Source of the DNA: Hypsibius dujardini
Taxonomy: Eukaryota; Tardigrada; Eutardigrada; Parachela; Hypsibiidae
DNA length: 64,000 nt
NCBI GenBank assembly: GCA_001579985.1
Contig: LRSR01010419.1
Span: 1-64,000 of the forward strand
Direction of reading: 5' to 3'
In this document: positions 20,965-35,802 of the stretch, piece by piece
How the letters are laid out: the number at the start of each line of letters is the position of its first letter
Position numbering within the stretch: the first letter of the stretch is position 1
Made by a program: the position numbers and the translations under genes
The notes under the pieces: generated by a model
Seen by the model: only the letters and a program-made list of their open reading frames with translations
What the model was told of the DNA's origin: nothing
Databases searched by the model: none

Positions 20965-23900
20965 CCTTTTTCAATTTTCAAATGCCAAAATGTATGGGCG
21001 ATAACAGACAATTATGAGGGAGGACGGGAAACAGTGGAGAAAATAATGAAAAACGTCAAAAAAGTTGATGAGAGGTGTCTTCGATACAAATCCGAAGGTT
21101 CGTTCAATTGATTGATCGATTGTAGCTGCTGTGCTGCCGATCAAGCAATCAATGGCAAGAGACCCACTCGTAATGGAAATGACTCGAACTGAACTGTGAT
21201 GCCGGAAACGAAATTGATGATTGGCATATATCATTTTGAGGTGCGGTTTAAGTTTTAACCAATCGCCAGGATCCGGGTCTCAAATGGGCGTGGTGAGAAA
21301 GTTGTAGTATTTTGTAGGATCAAAGGAAATAACCCTATAACTAGGCTTAAGTGGAGTAGGTGTATTGTCGACGATGTGCTTAGTAATGCGTGAGAATACT
21401 CGCTGCAGCGCGTCAGTTTGGAGCATTTGAGGCGTATTCTGCTTTCTCAATCAGTTTGGCTCTAGTATGTGTGTACACATGGCCCAAATGCTGGGCTAAC
21501 CGAGTCAAGTCTTTTAACTCATTTAATGCATTGCTTTATGCATTGCTTCGATTAAAATGGCTTGACTCTGTGAGGCAAGCATTCGGTTCGTGCCTGTACT
21601 TTAACGACACCTGAGACCTGAATCGCCAGCGTTATCTCCTGTGCGAAAAGTGACCACCTCGGCATATTCCATTTCGGCATGTTGTTGATTTTACGAAATG
21701 TCCATGTAGCATTCCCTTTCACCCACCGTGGTTATTCCTTTGCGAGCTGACTTGCAAACTTATATGCCGGCACATAGACACACTTGGCCTTGGTCTCTTG
21801 CTGATCTTCTCTACTTTGCCTTACATGTTTCCAATCCAATAATACAATCCAACGCGTAAAGGCGTTTCCTACGCCTCCTGGATTACCCCTCACTAGTGAT
21901 AAACTGGGCGTTTTATGTCCCGTTTCGTCATTGCTCGTGCGTCCGCCATGATTATTTCTCTGGAGACATGCATAGTATTTTTTATCCAGGTAAATTTGCT
22001 GTTGTCTGTGCACCTAATTTGTCTGTATCCGCGAGACATCGAAGTACTGAACTAGAAATTCTGAACTAAAGATGGCGGAAGTGATAACTTTATTGATTGA
22101 TGAATTGGATGGAACCAAGCCTCAGTTGATTGATCTATTGCTGGTGTTGACATGTTCCTGAGCGACCGGTCCGTTGATTGATTGCATAGTGAATTAAAGC
22201 CTGGCGTAGTGTGATTGATTGATTGATTGAATGTAACTATTATTTCCCACGCACTCTGCTCCTTGATTGATCGCATAAATGAGTGGCCTGGCCGGTATGA
22301 TTCCAGTTTCTCATACTCTGCATTTCAGTGGAAGACTTTTTGTCTGCCTGTAATTTATTCAAGCAGCTGATTTTTTGTCCTCTATTGCCGTGTCGATTCA
22401 GACGGATGGGTTTACTATACCTGATTTGTAAGATGTGATGATGAAGGTGTGGGGGTGGACAGTGGACACAATCGTTAATAATAATGGTGGGAACGACTTA
22501 ACACAGTGTCCAGCTGTGAGAACCACGGGGAGGGGTTAGTTAGTCAGGCGGGACTCTGACATACGTATAGACAGACAGACATTTGCATTTTCCACTTCCT
22601 TTATTTACGGCTGTCTGTCTCTGTGTGTTGTGGTTTCGTACCTAGTAGGGCGTGGATACGTCGCATGAAAGGAACCTATACTGGTGAAACAGTGGACAGT
22701 AATTGTGGAGGAAGAGGCCGAAGAGATTTACCTAGCCGACTGATTGCTTTTGCATCCTTTTCTCTTTGCACAATTCTCGTGTCTGTTTAGTGAGCCGCTT
22801 ACCGAGTCACGGAAGCAGAGGATGGCCAACGTATGTATTGTGTCGGTCGGATCTTTATCAAGCAAGTAGGCACGAGTCATCTATCATCCCTTTGCAGGCA
22901 ACAGGATATGCTTCGAATCTCTGTCTGTCTTCTTGTCTGCCTGTCTGTTTGTTTGCCTTGTATATCTGTATTTCTGTCTGTCTCTCTGCCTGTCTGTTTG
23001 CCTGTCTGTCTGTCGGTCTGCATGTCTATCTGTCTGTCTGTATGTATGTCTGTCCGTTTGCCTGCCTGAATGATGTCTCTGTTTCCTAGTCTGTCTGTAT
23101 TTGTGTCAGCTGCCTGTCTGTACATCTATCTGACTGTTCTTCTGCTTGTCTGTATGCCTGCTTTCCTTGGCTTTTTGTCTTTCTGCCTCTCCTTTGCGTA
23201 CCTAGCACTTCCTGCCTGTGCCATCTACCTGGCGGCAATGGTGGTCAATACCATTAGACCCGCTTGACTGACCACGCAGTTTTACGCATGGCGACGAGAG
23301 GTGGAGGTGATGGCGGCGTGAGATCACTCACTTTAGAGCAAGTAGAGCGCGAGCATGGCAAAGAGTTGAGGAGGGGACTAACAATTCGGTATAAAATGCA
23401 GGTCGAAAAATTCGTTCAAGTGGCCGTAAAGTGGCGCGCAGGCAGACACAGACACACGGTGTGCGTTTGGAGCAGAGGAAAGAAAAATGTCTGACTGACC
23501 GACACCGGACACAGCAGTGTTCCGTATGTGTATACTCTGCTCGTACTTGTCTGAAAGTTATGCTTTCACCGCGAGAGACTCTCTTTGTCTGGGATGTGTA
23601 ATCTTCCATGCTCTTTTCAAGTGTCTGTCGACACATATGCCTGACTTTAAAGCGAGACTACGGGGCACGTAAAATCTGTGAAAAATGTTCTTAAAAGGAG
23701 GGCCGGGTGGGTGAAAATATTTTGTGTCCGGGTTTCATAAATGGGAGGATGTGAAATCGATAACTTTTATTAAAGAAATATGTTGTCTGGAGGCGTCGGA
23801 GCGGTCAGAAATAAATATTTACTTTCTCAATGGATACAGGATGAAATGGAGAATATGCAACAATCAGCACAATCGCCGCAGCACTTATCGATTTTGGGTT

Positions 23901-24048
23901 TGTCATTTTGTTTTGTTCGAATCCCTCGGACTGTGTTCCGACTTTCCCGGAAGTGATATGTGGATGTCGAAGGTTCATTGGTTTTTTTCTGCAAAGGATC
24001 AGTGATCCCTTTTACCCTTTTATAGCAAAACGCCGCATGTGTAAAAGT

Positions 24049-24620
24049 TGTCTGTCTGTCTGTCAATATTGTTTAACATGTTTAACTGCCTGACAAAATA
24101 TCTGTTTGTCTGTCCGTCTGTCTGTCTGTCTGTCTGTCTGTCTGTATCTCTGTATGTCTCTCTCTGTATGTCTCTCTCTGTCTGCTGTCTGTCTGCCTGT
24201 CCATCTGCCTGTCCATCTGTCGGTCTGTCTGTCGGTCTACCTGTTTTTCCGTCTACCCGCCTATATGTCCGTTTGTCTGTCTGTATTTCTGTGTCTGTCT
24301 TTTAATCTGTATTTTTGTCTGTCTAACTGTTTATCGGTCTGTCTATGTGTCTGTCTGCGTGTTTGTCTCTTTCTCTGTCTATCTCTCTGTATGTCTGTCT
24401 GTCTGCCCGCATGTCTGTCTGTTTGTCTTTCTGTTTGTCTTTCTGTAGGTATTTATGTCTGTCTGCCCGTTCACTCTGTCTGTCTGAAGGTCTGTGTGTC
24501 TGTAGGGTATGCATGTCTGTCTTTCTGCTTACCCTTCCACATGTCTCCTTGCCTAATGGTATGTCTTCTGTCTGTCTGGATATCTACCTCTCATCTAATA
24601 GATCATCTGTCTGTCTAGGC
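24049..24620 (+). repeat. Long degenerate TCTG tetranucleotide tract
   Basis: About 570 bp of imperfect TGTC/TCTG repeat on the plus strand, interrupted by single substitutions; the purest run is 24113-24146. It is the longest such tract upstream of the Rap GEF start codon. Confidence 0.85.
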
Positions 24621-26094
24621 TAATGACTTGTCTTAATTGTCTCTAGGCATATGGTTCTCCTCCCCACGTCTGCGCCATTCCTTTAGGCTGTCAATATTGT
24701 CACCGTTAGTCAGTACGGAAGACCCGAGGTGGTCGGTTAAGTGTGCGAAGGTGTTTTGTGATGGTGGTCGCGAGTTTTTCCTTTCTTTCGCTTTCGCCGC
24801 AGTTCCACGGTTGGGATGTTTTTTGCTGCGAGAGTTTGTTTGAAGGCTCTGCGCAGTCGTTAATGATACGGATGAAGCATTACGGAGTCTCTTGAAAGAA
24901 TACCAATACGCGAGGATAGAGTTGCGGCGGAGTGGCGGGTATCCGTCATTTACGACGGCCCAGCTAATTAACCCATTAAATGTAACGGAAGACCCACAAA
25001 TTAAATGCCCCCCTCTCGCTAGCCGCATTCTACAGTGTGGCTATCCAAGTTTTGTGTGTACAGAAGCGGAGGTTCGGCTTACTCTCTTTCGATTCGTACA
25101 AGTACTCGCCAAGAGTTTCGACTCGCTGGAAAACATACAAAATAGACAAAATCTTACAAATCGGGTCTATCTGCCTGCCTGTGTGTCTGTATGACTGTCT
25201 GTCTGTCTGTCTATCTGTCTGTTTCTCTGTCTGTTTGTCTCACTGTCTGCTTGCCTCACTGTCTGCTTGCCTATCTGTCAGAGCCTGTCTGTTTCGCCGT
25301 GAATGTTTGGCTATGGCGAGTCTTTTTGTTACGCTTGCGGATTAGTGTCGATTTATTAGCGTTGGCGAAGTACCCTCTCGCCGCTGGTTCGTAGTCGTAC
25401 TGTCTGCTTATGGGTTGTTAGGTTATGTAAAAAGCGACCCAAAACATGTGGCTTCCGCACACGATCGTTTATTTAGCAGGAGCGTACACTAGTGAACTTG
25501 AGCTCGCCATCAATTTATTTAGTAGAAAGGACGGAACAGAGCGGGTTCCCTTTCCTCCGCCATTGCGCTTTGGGGGCTATTTGAGCGAGTGATCGTGTTC
25601 AAGTGTGCTGTTTTTTCCACCCATTCTTATTCTTCCCTTGTCTGTCTGTCTGTCTGTCTGTCTGACTATTCGTCTCTCCTGCTGATTTTGGCGCCCATCA
25701 AGACAGACACATTTGCATTTGCCTGTGCGCCTCGCGAACCGAGATTGCATCCACTCAATCGTGACCGTCGCTTTCTTTTTTCCCTCTTATCAAAAGATCA
25801 TTTTTGCAGGAACCTCAATGGCGGAGGACCCCGGAATTGAATCCCTGAGCAATTACTTTTGAACGTGGGATATGGACGGACGCTGAAACGGAAAAGGCCA
25901 ACCGAGACATCATCAACATAAGCGTTGTCATCCAATTTAATTCAGCTTGCTCTTCATCGGCGACCCCAACCCTGATACTATCGCTCTCCCCGAGGGATTT
26001 AAATTGTACCACAACTGCACGTTAGTGACTGAACTGTTTGATCTCTTCATTTGAAAACTGCGAGGTTGGTGAAGACCCAATGCAAACACACAGA

Positions 26095-26169
26095 CACAGA
26101 GAGAAAGACAGGCAGAGAGACAGATAGACAGGCAGGCAGACAAGCAGACAGGCAGACAGACAGACAGGC

Positions 26170-26224
<55 letters not shown>
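26095..26224 (+). repeat. CAGA (GACA) tetranucleotide array
   Basis: Imperfect then pure GACA repeats (pure from about 26170 to 26223). This is the same repeat as the TCTG tracts but in the opposite orientation relative to the Rap GEF sense strand. Confidence 0.9.
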
Positions 26225-27403
26225 AAGTGAAGTAGAGGACGGACATTTACTATCACTCGTTGTTGTGTTTTCAGACAAAACTTTGACGAGTGCTGGACTG
26301 AATTGCAGCCTCTTCATCCTCGCAACTTCCACACACGCTGGCAGTTCGCTAATGGATGGACTTGATATTCCAGGCGAGAGTAGCGAGCACACCCTCACTG
26401 CAGGCCGCCGTCGCCGTCTTGAATATCCCGGATGTTTGAAGTCCCTCCTGTTTTGTCGAGATATTGCCACTTCTCTGTCATTTCCGCCTTGCTTGGGTTA
26501 ACCGGGCGGGATCAATTTTGCGGTCGGCATCCATCCATCCAGACAGGACCTATATACGTATCCACCCAGGAGGGTCCGCCACCAGCCGTCCGTCCCTCAA
26601 GTGACTTAACATTTCAAGCCATTACTCGGTGGCGCGGCTGTCTGTCTGACTGACTGTGAGTGCCGACACTGCCTATAACTGCTTCACATCAAGCCAAACT
26701 TTATACCGAAATCACCCCTCAAAAAACAGCGTCTCATTTTTCCCCTTTGTGACGTACTACTCCCGCGATCAGACTGACAGGCAACCTTGGTGTCTATCTT
26801 ACCACCACCTGGCTTCGCTTTCGACTAACTTGCATTGATCTTATTCGATTTTTTTATTATTATTACACCCCTTCTCCTCCATTTCCGGCGTCTTCTCTTG
26901 CAAAACTCGACTGACTGTCTGTCTATCTACATATTCTTGTCTGAATCTTTGGCCGTCTTGAAACTCTGTGCAATTACCTTGTCTTGCTCCGACTGAAACG
27001 GACTCGGGCAGACAGGCTGCCGTCTACTACGTGCTCTGCAGTTTCTTTTCACCTTCCGGAAAGTTGACCCGACACTAAGAGGAGGCGGAATTTGTGGATG
27101 TGGGCTACGGGAAAGAGGTCTCCAATGTGCGGCGTTATCATATTACGGGAACAGCCAAAGGTATCCGGAAGTGTGTTTTGTGTATCGCACCCTCAAAACT
27201 ACGCGACGCGCGGATTACGAGGCATGCACATATGAGGTGGAGTGCTTTGTTATTATATGCTGTTATGGGTCAACCGAGAGTGACATGGTCGGAGCGTCGA
27301 TGTGTTAAGGAACTGTAGTGCCCGTTGTCGGATTTTGCTCTGTTACTGATTTTTCACTCTTCCTCATTGATTTGAAATCACCAACCGCGCAGTAGCGTCA
27401 AAG

Positions 27404-27502
27404 ATGGCGCAGGTATTGGATTTACCGGCACTGCGGTTGGATCCTTGTGATCGTGATGATGAGGTATGTTGTTAACAGAGAGGCAGAAAAATAAACAGAC
27501 AA

Positions 27503-27556
<54 letters not shown>

Positions 27557-30500
27557 CGACGGGCAGGCATACAAACAGACAGAGAGACAAATAGAATGAC
27601 AGGTAGACAGAAAAGACAGAAATACAGGAAATTGTAAAGTCAAGAGTCAGGTCGGCACGTTCACTCATTGCGCTTGCTGTTCTACAACTTTTCTCTCTGT
27701 CAAAGGATCTGGAGCGACTGTTCGCCTTCCTGCGATCCTTCCGTGTTCTCGCCGGTGTCCGGGACTCTGCCATTCGATCCATCTGCCGGTTCGCTCGCTA
27801 CGAGTATCACGAGGCGGAGGAGGTCCTATTTGGGTAGAGTACAGTGGCCGTGTGGGCCTTTTTGATTATCCAGGCATATCGTGTCAAATACGGGCTCTTG
27901 TTCGTTCTTTGTCTGAGAGTGCCATGCGGTTGCCTGACAGTGTGTTTTTTGTTGGCAGCTGCGGCGAGGAGATCAGCTGCTGGTATATCCTCCTAAGCGG
28001 ATCAACATTCATCAATGGAATGATGTATCTGCCGGGGCATTGGTAAGTCCATCTGACAATTGTGAGATCTGTTTAAAGCTAGTTGATAGACAAATGGCGT
28101 GTGTGTTGACGAACATTAGCGCCACCTTGATCCCCCCGCCAAGGTGAAGGCGGATCCCGTGCGGTTTGCTTGTTCAAAAATGGAGCAGTCAAAACTGTTG
28201 TATTTTAATATTACCGATATTATTTATAATATATCTAGATAAAATTTCCAGCTTTAATTAATTATTGATTTTCGGTTAGGCTACAACTGTACCTAAACAG
28301 TTTTCGATGTTGCTGTTTAATTTGTAGGTACATTTTGTGCATATATTTAGTTTAATTTTACTTATCTTTTATTTAGGGTATATCATTACGTGTTGAAAAT
28401 TGAAATACTAAACAATTGTTTGAACTTTTGTTGTGCCTTGTGTCTTATGTCTTCCTATGTCTGTTTCCAACATAAAATTAATAGACTGGAAGATATATCT
28501 TGCCAGCTTCTTCACGCGTAGATAGACAAGTGGACTGACGTGTGACTGCATAATTTTCCAATTGTGTTTGGCGCTATTGGGTAGTGGTGGTTTGTCGGAT
28601 TTCCCTGGTCAAAGAGATCAACAAGATTGCGGTGACATTTCCGCTGTGATTTTCGGGAATGCATTTCACGGCTTGTTGGATACGTCATTTCGTTTACTGC
28701 TTCACTTTGAATCTGCTGCTTTTATCATTGTCCCAAATAAATCATTGAATTCATTCTTAAATCTAGAGTTTATTTATAAATAAAATTGTTTATGTGTATT
28801 TATATTTATTTATTTTTGTATTTTAAGAAATTTTCATGTGTAAATGAAGACATTTTTATTATAAATCACTGAAATCCATATCAGTTTCCGCTATTTGTTT
28901 TAAATTCAATACGTTTTTCACAAATTTAATGTGGATAGTAGATTTATAGAATTATTACTGTGCACAGTTCTTTAACAGCCTTTCTATGTCATTAGTTTTC
29001 TTTGCAATAAGAGTTTATTATCGCTCCCTGCTGATATTATTCAAGAATCCTGTAACGGGTACGGAAAAAGGTCCCCGTACCCAAGTATGTGTGGTCACTA
29101 CTTCCGGTGTGTTGGCATATGCAAGAGTATGTGGCATGTGTGAAGAGTGTATCTTTTCGAGAGAGAGAGAGATTCGGCCACCGCAGCTTTCGCTGAGAGT
29201 TTCGATTGGTTTACGTTACTTTATTTTCTCTCGGGGAATGACGTAAGGGAGGGTTGAGAGGGTCAGGTCGCTTCTCAAGGATCTCTCTCAAAGCGTGGAG
29301 GAAGAAAAAACACCAAGCGGCTTGAATGACCGACACCCTAAAGGTGGCGGCACGGGTTTCTGAATCGCTCCATTGATTGATTCCTCTTGCTTGATTGAGT
29401 TTTCAGCCTACGAACTCTGAATTTACAGTACTTCGGTTTCGGTGCGAAGATTGCACAGACCTTCTCCATTTGATCATTGTCGACTGACTTTCATAATTAC
29501 CGGTATGTATGTAGAAGAAGATTTGGCGTCTTGAGTTGTGTGAGAGACCTTCAGAACTGGAGGTGAATGTCATTTTTCATACTTGCGCATGGATGATGGA
29601 TGAGGCGCTTCTCGAAGCTCGACGAAGAGGCGAGAACTCTCGACGCTTTTCATTCTTCAGAGTCTTGAATTGAAATCTAGTATTTTCGATCGCTCAAAAT
29701 GTTACTTGTTCCTTGAATTATTGCTGCCTTTTTCTTGAACTGAAATTGTTATGGTCATTTTGGGCAATTGACTATGTGGGCTAATGATTATGATCCAGTT
29801 TAGTATTATACTTTGTATATATGGTGCGAGCACCCCCTGGCAGGTGTTCTTTGTGTGCGTGGGTCCTAATGGACGAGCTCAGACTCTCTAGGTGGCCGAA
29901 GAAAAACTTGAAAACATATACAGTGTTCTTCTGTGGTATAATTGATCTCTTGTCACGCACCTTCTTGATACTGTACCGAAAGTAATTTCCCCGATCATCA
30001 GACGGTCGTTTTCGCGAATGGTGACAAACCACACAAACTAATGCAAGGAGTTTCTTGCAGTTCGACGTGAAAACGGACAAACTGATTAATTTTCGCCCAT
30101 TGTGCAGACAGAGTAATGGAAAAAAGTGTGATTAATTGGTGGTGTCACATGGAGCGCTGGGATTTTGTCTCATTACTCTTTTCTTTGCGATCGTTCATTG
30201 ATCATCATCACATTAAAGGCTTGCCGCATTCATTTTCGCTTTCATCTTCAACACTTTGCTACCTCACGCGCTTGTTTTCGCTGTCTGTCTGTAAGCCTGC
30301 GTCTGTGCCTCCCTGTCTGCCTACCTGTCTGTCTGTTTACCTGTTTGTCTGTCTGTTAGACTGTCTGTCTGTCTGGTGTCTGTCTTTTTTGCCTGCCTGC
30401 CTACCTATCTCTCTTGCCTGAATAATCACAAGAAGTCTTGAACGGTTATTTGACAGTACCTTTTTGTCTGTAAATTTGACACTTGTCTGTGTCCTCCGAC

Positions 30501-32781
30501 CACATGACCACATGGCCTATCTTACCGTCTCTGTTATATACAAGCGGTGTCACATTGATCCGTTCGGGTGCATAAATAACTAAATTGATTTGTAGTTGTG
30601 TATTTTGTTGTTGTGGCTTCTTCGGTGTTTGTGTTTAGTCAGGCGCGGCAAAAGAAAACGAGTGAGTGCATCGTCGCTGTCGGCGTTTTGATTTTTGTTT
30701 TACACGCTGTTCAGACCGATGGCTAGATGGATGGCTCGAGTATTTGTTGGTATGGTATCCGCCCCTCTCTACGGTGTCTGCATAGTTATTATCAACAGTT
30801 ATAAAAATATGTTCGGCGATCAGCGACCTGCCTGCACAAATCCACATAAACACAGGTGTGCAAGCGGAAGAAAATACAGAGAGACAAGAGTGACAGTCAC
30901 ATAGAGAGGAGAAGGACCACTCACTCTCTGCGGTATAAACGCGGTTATTATTTAATTCACGAGCCTCCCCTATTATTATTGTTTATATTATTAATGTTAA
31001 CGCACAGCGCGCGCGCGCGCTTGAGCGCATTTTTCTTGCTGGAGAACTATCCGCCAGTATCGACTCGAGAGAATACGCTTTTCTTTCCGTCTGTGTCTGC
31101 GTCTGTAAATTTTGCTTTTTGAACGGCACTCACACTGTAATGGAAGGTGGAATTATTTTATCGCGAAATGTCCGCCTGGCAGGCACGTTTTCGCTGATGT
31201 CGATTGAAAAAGTGCCAAGAGACATTCCATTCGGTCAGAGAGAGTTTTGTGTGTGACTGTTGTACCGGTAAAAGAAGCTCCTTCATTTTCATTCTGGCGT
31301 AGTCATTTTGACGGTTGCGATGATTGCCTGCCTCAAAAGTATCCGTCAATGGATTAGATTGTGTGGATGTTTTGTTGTTGTGACGGGCAAAGTGAAATGT
31401 CTTCTCTGTGCATTTTAAGGTGCATTTTATGTTGCGTTTACTGCTAACTACAGAAGTTCTGTGGGAACAGTCACTATTGACGGAAACCTGTCTGACTGGG
31501 TTTTGCCTGGAAATGACCGCAAGTTTAGCTATAATGAAAACGATAAGGTTCAACCGCAGTGAAGATGTTAAGAACCTCGCCTGATGACACTGTATAGTAT
31601 TAAAGTACAGTAACAATACTTTAAAGAAATACAAGTTCTGAAAAATTAAATATGTACTATATTGAATTATTGTTAGTATAGTAATAATTTTATAATATTA
31701 ATTTAAAAAGCAGGCATACACTTAGGTTGTGACTATCGAATGGGTAGTCTGTCGGCAATTTTTAATAAGCACTTTCGGGACTCATAAATCCTTCCGGGAT
31801 TCGGGGACCTCGCGCACTTAGGGACAAGAAAAAAGCCGCGCTCGACTCTTGATCCACATTTGCATTTGCCTTGCCTGACATTGCATATTCCTTCCGTCCA
31901 TCGCGTCGTCATCGGGGACGTTTACATACTTTGTTTGATACGGATCCTCTGCATACACACATGACCTCGTTTTTTTGCAACGGCGACCCCTCAGCTATGG
32001 ACGCGCGCGCGCCAGCTGCATTACTACCATCATACTACACCCAACACCACCTAAAACTAGACTGCAAAAAAAGTTGATTGAACCGCCCTCTTGCTGCTTT
32101 ACTTTAGCCTTACTTAGATGGCCTCTGTCTGGAGACAAGAGTCAGACACATTATTAGGTACAAGTGTGGCGTCATCAAAGTTCCTTGCCTCCAGTCCAAC
32201 CCCCCCCCCCAATATATCGACCATTATGTCTGCACAATCGGGTCGACCACACAGTGGGTCGTTAGTCGTTACTCAGACACGATGTACAGGAGAGGGAAGG
32301 ATCCAAGAGCAGCCAGGTGGACTCGACTGGAAATAGTCATGGCAAAATATGACTCATATCCAGAGGAGAGGATGAGGTAGTTTCCGGTGTTGGTGCTGAC
32401 AGGATAGATCCCTTGCCTACATAGGTGTTGTCGGTATGTCCGATAATCGACGTTGACTGGAAATCGGTGTCGGAAGGCAGTTCTCCCTCCGATCTCTCCT
32501 CCAACTCCATCAGACTCATATTCCCCCGGTGCTTACTTAATTCCATACCTTGACGTGTCCTCTCAATGACGAAAACAACAATATCGATCGGCTGACTGGA
32601 AACGTGTTTGGAATCACATCATCTGCGCAGAGGCATAATGACTACCGGCGCTAACTGACAGGACCAACCAGGTATGCTACAGATAGTGTGCTGGCAGACA
32701 GATACACAGACAGACACAGACACACAGACACACAGACACACACACAGACACACAGACACAGACACACAGACACACACAGAC

Positions 32782-32847
<66 letters not shown>

Positions 32848-35759
32848 GCTGTACAGCTCCTTCGAAACTGCATTACACGTCATATGATGTATTTGTTTTC
32901 CTTGAGACCATTCATTCGCATTGTGAATTTTGCATTTTTGCTTATCATTTAAAGGTGTTTGTCCGCGGAGGTCGTCTGCCCCTTTATGAGTACTGTAAAC
33001 GCCTGCCTAAGAAGCCAATAATCGCCGAGGAGAGGACGGCCATATTCCGTACTGCATATTGCATATCTCTCTCGCTTCACGTTTCGGCTATTACGCAGTC
33101 ACACTACTCGATAATCAAGAGAGGTTCCTGCTGTACATGTAGCATATTGCTTTTCGGCGGCAATCATCAGGCCACAGCAGCAGCAGCAGCAGGCAGTGTC
33201 TTTGTCGGGAGCATTTATCTCGACAGAGCGTCTTTCTTGTCTTTATACACACACTAACACTACTGTACAGTAGATGCCATGTGTGTGTTTTTTACTTGTG
33301 AATAAAATGTCGTCGGCGGAAGTGTCGCGCGCTTTTTGCCGCAATACAATTTCATTTCGTTCTCTATTTTTGTCCTTCATACGTACACCAAGCTAGAGAG
33401 TAGCACTTTACTCTTGCTTGCTCCGCGAACTGACAGACGAGCTTGAAGGACTGGCTACCTAATGCCTTTCTACCTGTACCTTCACCGACGACGATTGATT
33501 CAATTGCCGATAGAGTGAATAGTCAAGGTACTTGAGCGAGCGCGTGTGCCGAGGAGCTACCGACACTACTGTTGACTTTGGGGTGGACGCGACTCAACAG
33601 ATTATTTCACGTTGCTGTTTTTTCTCTATCTCTCTCTCTCTCTTACCCGCAAGCTGCAATGTCTTAATGTCTGTCCACAATCTGTGGAGGAGTTTTGGTA
33701 CGTAATCAGCTTTTACAGACATTTACACCGTCTGTTTGACTACTGCCGATGGGATATGTGGATTATCGCGTCGCGAGGATCGGACAGACAGACAGACAGA
33801 CAAACCTGTTCTTTATTGCGCCTTTTGTTTAAGTGGGAATTTTATACACGACACGCTGTAAGCGAGACCTTGTCTGTGTGATATGGGATTTTGATTGGAT
33901 TTTCCGTGTGTAATCAATATGATTATTCGCGTCATTATCTGGCTCGTGTGTTTTTGACGAGTTGGGATTACGTTACTGCGCATGCACTTTTGGATTATAA
34001 AGCATGGAGGAAAGGATACTTCCTTCCGGGTATGGGACGCTGCGGCGTTACCGGGGGATCCACGAGCGGAGGAAAGCGCTACAGCGGAGCTCTTCCGTCA
34101 GGTAAACTGTCCGCACGCTCAGTCGTAAAACTTCACTCGTATGTATCATGGTGATAGTGATACCGAAAAGAAGACAGCGCATCGATTGCGGCGAGCTTCA
34201 CGCTTTGTGACAGTCAGTTGTCGAGATCTGTCAGGATTACGGTGTGGTGTTGTGGGCTTGTCTGAAATGCGGTGGAGGTGGTTGAAATCTTGATAGGCCG
34301 GTGGACGGGCAGACAGACACACAGACACACAGACACACGGACAGACACACAGACAGACACACAGACAGGCAGACAGACAGACAGACGGACAGAGAGACAG
34401 AGAGACAAACAGATAGACAGACAGACAAATAAAATACTGACTGCCACACAGGAACATTATCAAAAGCTACTTGTTTGGGTTCGTAAGACGAACTGCACAG
34501 CCTTCAAGTTCGCTGAACAGTTTTCTTGCTCAACTATTTGCTACAGCTGGCTTATTTCTCGGTTCTTTCGTCTGTCGATGTAGCAAATTTTTCTTGCCTT
34601 GTTTTCCAAAAAGCGTTGTAAAGTGGCCGCGTGTATTTATATAAACTGGCCGGCAAAAATAGCGTAAGAGCTCTGTGAGGACCTTGATAGGAATGAAGTT
34701 ATTTGTCCAGCTCATATTTTGAAGTGCCCTTGGGTGTGGTCTAAACGGACTACAGCGACTAGACGATGGACGCCGAACCCCCACTTTCCGATTTGAACTA
34801 AAAATATGGAATTACGGATGAAGAAATTTATTTTCCACTTGGTTCATTCATTCATTGCGAAGAGGAAAAGAGGTAGCAGCACTTTACGTCCTGTCGTGTT
34901 CGGAATGAATTATTATTATCAAATGATAAATGGGAAGAAGGCGGTCGGAAAATTGGCTGCCTGGTCCAGCTTGCTCATCAACTCACCGGGGTGCAATTTG
35001 GATGTCTATATATTTCTGTCAGTCGTTTGTCCGTCGCATTTTAATTTTATAAACCGGAAAATATTTTGCTATAGATGAGGATGTTTTGTCTGCCCATTCC
35101 ATTTTTAATATTGCAAAATCGGAAATATATTTTTGTGAACGATTTGGATGTTTATGACTACCTGCCTGACTGAAGAGAATAGATTTTTTTAATTTAAAAG
35201 GATTTTTAAGTTTCCTTCAAGATTAGCTGGATTTGTTGTGTAACAATGCTGATGGGAAGATGCGCATCATCGCGGGCTTTCGTACTTATCAGCGATACCA
35301 CCTCCCCCCTCCCCCCCCCCCAATAAGGAGTTAGCTCAACTTATGCAAGCATCAACTGTTTTTGTGTATTTGCTAATCGCCTTTATTGTTTACCATTGAT
35401 AAATTGATGTACACATTGCTGATGTACAGTATGTGTCTGCGCATACAGTGTATGGACGATTACATCTTCATATTGCCTATTGTTAAAAGAAGCTCCAGGT
35501 CAAAACGAAGGTGCGGAGGGTTATCTAAAAAATTCGAATACTTCCGGCTGTTAAGAAGAAGTCGAACGCGTCTTTCAAGACATTCCACCGCCATAATCTT
35601 TTTTGTGTTGACTGTCTGTCTGTGGGCCTGTAAAGTCGTCGAATCTGTCTATTTGTCTGTCTGTCTATCTGTCTGTATGTCTGATTGACTGATTAGCTGA
35701 ATGTTTGTTTGACTGTCTGTTTGGTTGGCTAGCTATCTGTCTATTAGTGTGATTGTCGA

Positions 35760-35802
<43 letters not shown>

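Larger units (their letters stand above)
20965..27403. other. Gene-free stretch between mS37 and the Rap GEF gene
   Basis: No gene is recognised in these 6.4 kb. The stretch holds TTGATTGA tracts (21105-21120, 22090-22265) and degenerate TCTG arrays at 22917-23170, 24049-24620, 25160-25280 and 25638-25665. A long CAGA/GACA array lies at 26095-26224. It probably carries the promoter and untranslated first exons of the Rap GEF gene, but I cannot place them. Long SVCLSV-type open frames here are translations of the tetranucleotide arrays. Confidence 0.45.

Noticed and set aside
23264-23494. A plus-strand frame with LTLEQVEREHGKELRRGL upstream of the Rap GEF gene.
   Set aside because: It looks mildly protein-like, but there is no supporting splice arrangement or homology; it could be part of an untranslated or unknown exon.
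26095-26224. A regular GACA array that could be mistaken for a CRISPR or other spaced repeat array.
   Set aside because: The unit is 4 bp with no spacers, and the genome is eukaryotic.
31158-31634. A 158-codon minus-strand frame within Rap GEF intron 3.
   Set aside because: No recognisable domain, no codon or composition signal, no splice partners; a frame of this length by chance is plausible in 15 kb of intron.
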